DNA of 64,000 nt, from contig UVIF01000004.1 in NCBI GenBank assembly GCA_900596015.1, forward strand, positions 62,001 to 126,000. The letters run 5' to 3'. The stretch's first letter is position 1, and each line of letters starts with the position of its first letter. Position numbers and translations under genes: made by a program. Source of the stretch: Pseudomonas viridiflava. GTDB taxonomy: Bacteria; Pseudomonadota; Gammaproteobacteria; Pseudomonadales; Pseudomonadaceae. Below are positions 59,485-64,000 of the stretch, piece after piece. Under the pieces are notes generated by a model. It was given only the letters and a program-made list of their open reading frames with translations, was not told the origin of the DNA and ran no database searches.

Positions 59485-60387
59485 ATGATCGAGCTCAGGC
59501 ATTTACAGTATTTTCGTGCACTGGCCGAAACCCTGCACTTCGGCCGCGCAGCTGAACGGCTGCACATCTCTCAGCCGCCGTTGTCGCGGCAGATCGCCTT
59601 GCTGGAAGACGAGTTGGGCGTGAAGCTGTTCGACCGCTCGCGGCGGCAGGTGGAGCTGACCGATGCCGGCCAGCGCTTCTACCTGGACACCGGAACGGTA
59701 TTTGCCGCGTTCGAGCAGGCCAAGCGCAATGCGCTGGCGGCGGCTCGCGGGGCAGCCGGGGAATTGTCGGTGGGTTTCATGATGTCGACGGCCTACAGCG
59801 TGACGCCCGCGATCACCCGGCGTTACGCGGCGCAGTATCCGCAGGTGAATCTGAAACTGACGGAAACCCTGCCCATGGACCTGGCCCAGGACATCAGCAG
59901 CGGCCACAAGGATGTGGCGATCATGTACCGCCCGCAGGATTGCAGTGGGTTGGAAACGGTGACGATCTACCGCGAGGAGATGACGGTGGTACTGCCACCG
60001 GGGCATCGGTTGCTGGAGCAGCCGTTGATCGATCCGCGCGATCTGGCTGCAGAGACGTTCATCATCGTGCCGCGACGCATCGCCCCGGCACTGCATGACA
60101 TGATCGTCAATTACTGCCTGCAGCATGGCGTGACGCCGAATGTGGGGCTGGAAATCAACATGCAGCAGACCATCGTCAATCTGGTGGGTGAAGGGCTGGG
60201 CATCGCCATCGTTCCGCGTTCGATGCGTAACATGCGCCTGACCACCACCACCTTTCGGCCGCTGGTGGCACCGCCGGTGATCGAAGTGGTCGCGGTGTGG
60301 AAGGCCGACAACCACAACCCCTGCATCGCCACGTTCGTGGAAAGCGCCATGCGCGCCGGGGAAGAGGCGACGCTGCAGGATCAGTGA
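59485..60387 (+). CDS. LysR-family transcriptional regulator
   Basis: The protein is 300 aa. The N-terminal winged HTH (MIELRHLQYFRALAETLHFGRAAERLHISQPPLSRQI) is followed by a periplasmic-binding-like effector domain. It is divergent from the sigma-54 activator gene and convergent with the SDR/TRAP operon. It is likely to sense the transported substrate or a derivative. Start by family alignment; the ribosome-binding site is weak. Confidence 0.92.
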   Translation: MIELRHLQYFRALAETLHFGRAAERLHISQPPLSRQIALLEDELGVKLFDRSRRQVELTDAGQRFYLDTGTVFAAFEQAKRNALAAARGAAGELSVGFMMSTAYSVTPAITRRYAAQYPQVNLKLTETLPMDLAQDISSGHKDVAIMYRPQDCSGLETVTIYREEMTVVLPPGHRLLEQPLIDPRDLAAETFIIVPRRIAPALHDMIVNYCLQHGVTPNVGLEINMQQTIVNLVGEGLGIAIVPRSMRNMRLTTTTFRPLVAPPVIEVVAVWKADNHNPCIATFVESAMRAGEEATLQDQ

Positions 60388-60410
60388 ACCCCTGAGGTAT
60401 CGCGGCGCCC

Positions 60411-60490
60411 CTTTCGCGGGCAGAGCCCGCTCCCACAGTGGGGCGTGGCGATTGCGCAGATCCTTTGTAGGAGCGGTCCGTGGCCGCGAA
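60411..60490. repeat. Mixed REP pair (type B plus type A)
   Basis: A type B copy (60411-60438) and a type A copy (60465-60490) face each other at the convergent junction of the LysR gene and the SDR/TRAP operon. Most pairs in this window join two copies of one type; this one is mixed. Confidence 0.8.
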
Positions 60491-60538
60491 GGGTTAATGC
60501 GGTATACCTGACACACTGCGGAGCCCTTTTCGCGAGGG

Positions 60539-61333
60539 TCAGATTTCGAGGATGCCGGAGGCCATGTAGCCGCCGTCCACCGGGATCACGTGGCCGCTGA
60601 TGTAGGAGGCATCGTCGGATGCCAGGAAGGCCACGGCGCCGGCCATTTCCGCGGGGGTGCCGTAGCGGCGCATGGGTACGGCGCGGGCGTAGGACTCGCG
60701 TGTGGCACTCGAGTGCAGGCGTTGGGTCAGCGGCGTGTCCACCGGACCCGGCGCGATGCCGTTGACGGTGATCCCGTACTCGGCCAGCTCGATCGCCATT
60801 TGCCGGGTGAGGCCAATGACCGCTGCCTTCGACGTGCCGTACGCGGTGCGCCCTGCGCTCGCGCGCATGCCACTGATGGAGGCGACGTTGATGATCCGCC
60901 CCCAGCCCTGCGCCTTCATCAAGCGTGCCGCGTGCTGACCGCACAACAGTGCGCCGGTCACATTGATGTTGAGTACCCGCTGCCAATCGGCCAGGTCGCA
61001 GTCCAGAAAGGCTTGCGTCCTGGCGATGCCGGCGTTGTTCACCAGCACGTCGCAGCGCGGCAGGCTTGCGAACACCTCGGCGATCGACTCGGCATCACCA
61101 ATGTCGATCATCGCCGCCTCGGCTTCGATGCCCTGCGCGCGCAGGCCGGCGACCATTTCCTCGGCGGCGCCGCGGTTGATGTCGGCGACCACCACGCGGT
61201 GGCCGTCCTCGCCGAGGCGCTGGGCGATTGCCGCGCCAATGCCCATGGCCGCGCCGGTGATGAAGGCTACCCGGCCTTCGCCCATGCTCTTCACGCCGGT
61301 GGTGCTTGGAAGCTGTCTGACTGCTTGGCTCAT
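60539..61333 (-). CDS. SDR-family oxidoreductase (second of two)
   Basis: The protein is 264 aa and is a classical SDR with TGAAMGIGAA, NNAGIART, Ser in NVASISGM and YGTSK, ending VDGGYMASGILEI. It shares motifs with the other SDR in this cluster but is clearly different in sequence. It starts 13 bases after the TRAP permease gene stop, so it is in the same operon and probably oxidises or reduces the imported compound. Start at 61333 (MSQAVRQLP); a longer frame to 61384 overlaps the permease gene. Confidence 0.88.
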   Translation of the reverse strand: MSQAVRQLPSTTGVKSMGEGRVAFITGAAMGIGAAIAQRLGEDGHRVVVADINRGAAEEMVAGLRAQGIEAEAAMIDIGDAESIAEVFASLPRCDVLVNNAGIARTQAFLDCDLADWQRVLNINVTGALLCGQHAARLMKAQGWGRIINVASISGMRASAGRTAYGTSKAAVIGLTRQMAIELAEYGITVNGIAPGPVDTPLTQRLHSSATRESYARAVPMRRYGTPAEMAGAVAFLASDDASYISGHVIPVDGGYMASGILEI

Positions 61334-61346
61334 GACCAGGACTCTC

Positions 61347-63230
61347 TTAAAGGAAACCGATGGAAATCCACGGGAAACAGGCAACGATGACCAAGGCCAC
61401 CACCAGTGCCGCCAAGTACCCCCAGACCCGCCGAATGACGTGGTCGGACGGCGTCTTGCTGATGGCGCAGGCAGCGTAGAAACCCACCCCCAGCGGCGGC
61501 GCGAACAGGCCGATGCCCATGGCCAGGATCACCACCATGGCGTAGTGCACCGGGTGAATGCCGAGCATTTCGGCCAACGGGAACATCAAGGGGCCAAACA
61601 GCACGATGGCCGGAATGCCTTCGAGCACGCTGCCCAGGATCAGGAAAGTCACGATGGTGACGAACATGAAGCCGATTGCCCCGCCGGGTATCTCGCTGAT
61701 CAGGTCGACGAGGTTGGCCGAGAACCCCGACTGGGTCAGTGCCCAGGCCATCGCCGAAGCCATGCCGATGATCAACAGGATTGCCCCGGACAGTGCCGCA
61801 GCCTCGATCATCATCGGGTAGACCTTGCGGAACTCGATGTGGCGCATGAACAGATGCATCACCAGCCCCACCAGCACCACATAGGCCACGCCGATGGTCG
61901 ACACCTCGGTGGCAGTTGCCGCACCCTCGAGCACGGCCACGCGGATCAGCAGCGGCAACGCCAGGGCTGGCAAGGCGATCATGAACGTCTTGGCGACCAC
62001 CGACATCGGTGCACGCTTGACGGTGGGCATGGCTTCCTTGCGCGAGCGCCACCAGCAGACGATGGCGATGACCACGGTGGCCACCACTGCCGGCATCAGC
62101 CCGCCGATGAACAACGCGGTGATCGAGACACTGCATACCGCACCGATGGTGATCAGCACCAGGCTGGGCGGAATGGTCTCGGTCATGGCACCGGTGGCAG
62201 CCAGCAAAGCGGCCAGTTCTTCCGGCTCGGAGCCGCGCTTCTTCATTTCCGGGAACAGCGCCGGCGCTACCGCGGCCATGTCGGCCACTTTGGAACCGGA
62301 TATTCCCGACACCAGGAACATCGCACCGAGCAGCACGTATTGCAGGCCACCGCGAACATGCCCCAGCAGCGAGGCCATGAAATCGATCAGGGTGCGGGCC
62401 ATGCCCGACAGCTGCAACACCACCCCCAGCAGGACGAACAGCGGCACGGCGAGCAGAACCATGTGCGACATGCCCTCGTCCATGCGACCGACCACGATGG
62501 ACAAAGGTGCATGGGTAGCCAGCGCCAGATAGGCCATGGTCGCGGTGCCGAAGGCGAACGCGATCGGGATGCCACCGAACACGCAGGCGCCCAGCAGCAC
62601 CAGAAAGAACACCACCAGGTTGTAGTTGCCGATTTCCGCCAGCAGCGGCTGGGACAGCCACAGCGTGCCGCCGACGACCGCGACCACGGCAACGCCGGCA
62701 ACGAACTGGCGCAGCGTGGAGTAGCGCGCCATGCGTGACACCGCTGCCAACAGCATGAGCATGGCGCCGACCGGCAGTGCTGCCGCGCGCACCCCGTCGG
62801 GGATGCCCAGCGCCGGGGTGGTGATCGCCATCTGCTCGTGGGAGTGGACCATCGCCGGAGTGATGATCATGGCCACGAACAGCACCACGATCAGCGCCGA
62901 CAGGGTTTCGCTGAAACCACGCCAGGCCGGTGGCAGCTTGTTCACCAGCGCCGACATGCGCATGTGCTCGCCGCGGTCCAGGGCCAGCACCGCGCCGAAC
63001 ATGGCCAGCCAGATGAACAGCGACGAGGCCAGCTCATCGGTCCATACCAGTGGGTTGTGAAACACGTAGCGCGAGACCACGCCGGCCAGCAGTACACAGG
63101 TCTCGACCAGCATCAAGGCTACGGCAAGCACCTCGACCACGCGCATGGCGCCGCGGTTGAGGCAGGTGAGCGCCCGGGCCGGCAGGGGCATGGCAGCGTT
63201 TTCGACCGGCATCGCCTCGGCGCTCATCAT
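61347..63230 (-). CDS. TRAP transporter fused permease (DctQ-DctM)
   Basis: The protein is 627 aa. The N-terminal about 190 residues form a four-span DctQ-like small subunit (VVSRYVFHNPLVWTDELASS). The rest is a DctM large subunit with about twelve spans and conserved GAMTETIPPS and FAPPLGVGFY. Fusion of the two subunits is known in part of the TRAP family. It imports an organic acid with sodium or protons, with the binding protein encoded just upstream (4-base overlap). Substrate not determinable from the permease. Confidence 0.92.
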   Translation of the reverse strand: MMSAEAMPVENAAMPLPARALTCLNRGAMRVVEVLAVALMLVETCVLLAGVVSRYVFHNPLVWTDELASSLFIWLAMFGAVLALDRGEHMRMSALVNKLPPAWRGFSETLSALIVVLFVAMIITPAMVHSHEQMAITTPALGIPDGVRAAALPVGAMLMLLAAVSRMARYSTLRQFVAGVAVVAVVGGTLWLSQPLLAEIGNYNLVVFFLVLLGACVFGGIPIAFAFGTATMAYLALATHAPLSIVVGRMDEGMSHMVLLAVPLFVLLGVVLQLSGMARTLIDFMASLLGHVRGGLQYVLLGAMFLVSGISGSKVADMAAVAPALFPEMKKRGSEPEELAALLAATGAMTETIPPSLVLITIGAVCSVSITALFIGGLMPAVVATVVIAIVCWWRSRKEAMPTVKRAPMSVVAKTFMIALPALALPLLIRVAVLEGAATATEVSTIGVAYVVLVGLVMHLFMRHIEFRKVYPMMIEAAALSGAILLIIGMASAMAWALTQSGFSANLVDLISEIPGGAIGFMFVTIVTFLILGSVLEGIPAIVLFGPLMFPLAEMLGIHPVHYAMVVILAMGIGLFAPPLGVGFYAACAISKTPSDHVIRRVWGYLAALVVALVIVACFPWISIGFL

Positions 63231-64000
63231 GCCAGCTTCCCGGAGTATTTTTCGAGGATGGCCCAGGCCGCTTCACCGAACTTCTCATGCCAGTCGGCGT
63301 AGTAGTTGGCGCTGCGCAGCTTCTCGCGGAACGCCTGCGGCTCGGTGTCGGCCAGCTCCAGGCCCTTTTCCTTGAGGGTGTCGCGGATGCTGCCCTGCAA
63401 GGCCGCCAGGTCGGCGCGCTGGTTCATGACGGCGGCATCGACGTGCTTGCGCACTACCGCCTGCATGTCCGCCGGCAGGCGGGCGAACGACTTGCTGTTG
63501 CCGAGCATCCAGAAGCCGTCCCACACGTGGTTGGTCAGCGAGCAATACTTCTGCACTTCATAGAGCTTGGCCGACGACACCAGCGTCAGCGGGTTTTCCT
63601 GGCCCTCGACGATGCGGGTCTGCAGGGCCGAATACACCTCGGCGAAGTTGATGCTGGTGGGCGCCGCATCGAACGCCTTGAAGATCGACATGATGATCGG
63701 GCTGGGCGGCACGCGCAGCTTCATGCCGACCAGGTCTTCAGGCTTGAGCACCGGACGGGTACTGGTGGTGGTGACGCGAAAGCCGTTGTCCCAGATCTTG
63801 TCGAAGGCGAACAGGGTCTCGGTCTTGGCGATCTCGCCGCGGACATGGGCGCCCAGCTCGCCGTCCATCGCACTCCAGACCTGGTCGTAGTCCTTGAAGG
63901 CGAAGCCCACGGCGCTGATCTGTACCGAAGGCACCAGGGTGCCGAGGATCACTGGCGACAGGGCGAACATGTCCACTGCGCCGGAGCGCACCTGGGCCAG
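63227..64000 (-). CDS. TRAP substrate-binding protein DctP-type (5' end beyond window)
   Basis: The open frame continues past the right edge; about 257 residues of the C-terminal part are visible. The conserved GMKLRVPPSP (with the carboxylate-binding Arg), SINFAEVYSALQTRIVEGQENP and KYCSLTNHVWDGFW identify a DctP-family periplasmic protein. It delivers the substrate, probably a carboxylate, to the fused permease. Signal peptide and start lie outside the window. It overlaps the permease start by four bases. Confidence 0.92.
   Translation of the reverse strand: MAQVRSGAVDMFALSPVILGTLVPSVQISAVGFAFKDYDQVWSAMDGELGAHVRGEIAKTETLFAFDKIWDNGFRVTTTSTRPVLKPEDLVGMKLRVPPSPIIMSIFKAFDAAPTSINFAEVYSALQTRIVEGQENPLTLVSSAKLYEVQKYCSLTNHVWDGFWMLGNSKSFARLPADMQAVVRKHVDAAVMNQRADLAALQGSIRDTLKEKGLELADTEPQAFREKLRSANYYADWHEKFGEAAWAILEKYSGKLA

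Noticed and set aside
60963..62738. His/Gln-rich open frame opposite the TRAP permease gene
   Set aside because: It is antisense to a well-supported membrane protein. The His/Gln richness comes from reading hydrophobic codons backwards.

Overview
The window looks like a chromosomal segment of a Pseudomonas, most likely of the P. putida/P. fluorescens side of the genus. The evidence is the high GC, the ffs-dnaX-ybaB-recR and smc-zipA-ligA neighbourhoods, Pseudomonas-type families (DUF1652, PhzF-like, YceK/YidQ-like lipoprotein) and a dense scatter of GTAG/GTGG-type REP elements. I found no rRNA, tRNA, CRISPR array, prophage or complete insertion sequence. The only RNA gene is the 4.5S SRP RNA.

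Layout. (1) 1-9200, minus strand: an O-polysaccharide operon with rmlB, rmlD, a bifunctional mannose-1-P guanylyltransferase/isomerase, phosphomannomutase, Wzm, Wzt, a methyltransferase with a long coiled coil, and the start of a glycosyltransferase cut by the window edge. Most junctions overlap by 1-4 bases. The set fits ABC-transporter-dependent O-antigen synthesis ended by methyl capping. (2) 9.5-24.4 kb: housekeeping genes (recR, ybaB, dnaX, ffs, ligA, zipA, smc) mixed with a lipoprotein, a PhzF-like isomerase, a CurA-like reductase and a GNAT acetyltransferase. dnaX carries an in-frame array of REP elements. (3) 24.4-31.3 kb: purine catabolism, with a GntR regulator divergent from xdhA-xdhB-xdhC-guaD and a candidate sigma-54 promoter between them. 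(4) 31.3-39.0 kb: a parvulin, the yejABEF peptide/microcin C-type importer, a 3-hydroxybutyrate dehydrogenase and an endonuclease/phosphatase-fold protein. (5) 39.3-49.3 kb: pilU, a hybrid histidine kinase, a second parvulin, DUF1652, ku, an autotransporter and several small proteins. (6) 49.4-56.3 kb: a PotE-type antiporter with an Orn/Lys/Arg decarboxylase (acid-stress or polyamine module), an ABC-F ATPase and a GAF-EAL protein. (7) 56.5-64.0 kb: an AEC transporter and an uncharacterised catabolic/uptake group made of two SDR dehydrogenases, a sensor-less sigma-54 activator with a variant GAFTGA loop, a LysR regulator and a TRAP transporter running off the right edge.

About 34 REP copies of three related families occupy intergenic gaps from 10.8 kb rightward, and none was seen in the O-antigen block. 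Two places show REPs altering genes: the 114-bp-period array inside dnaX (38 codons per unit) and the GAF-EAL gene, whose stop codon lies inside a REP. The most notable single protein is the O-antigen methyltransferase, whose coiled coil is built from about nine tandem 11-residue repeats.
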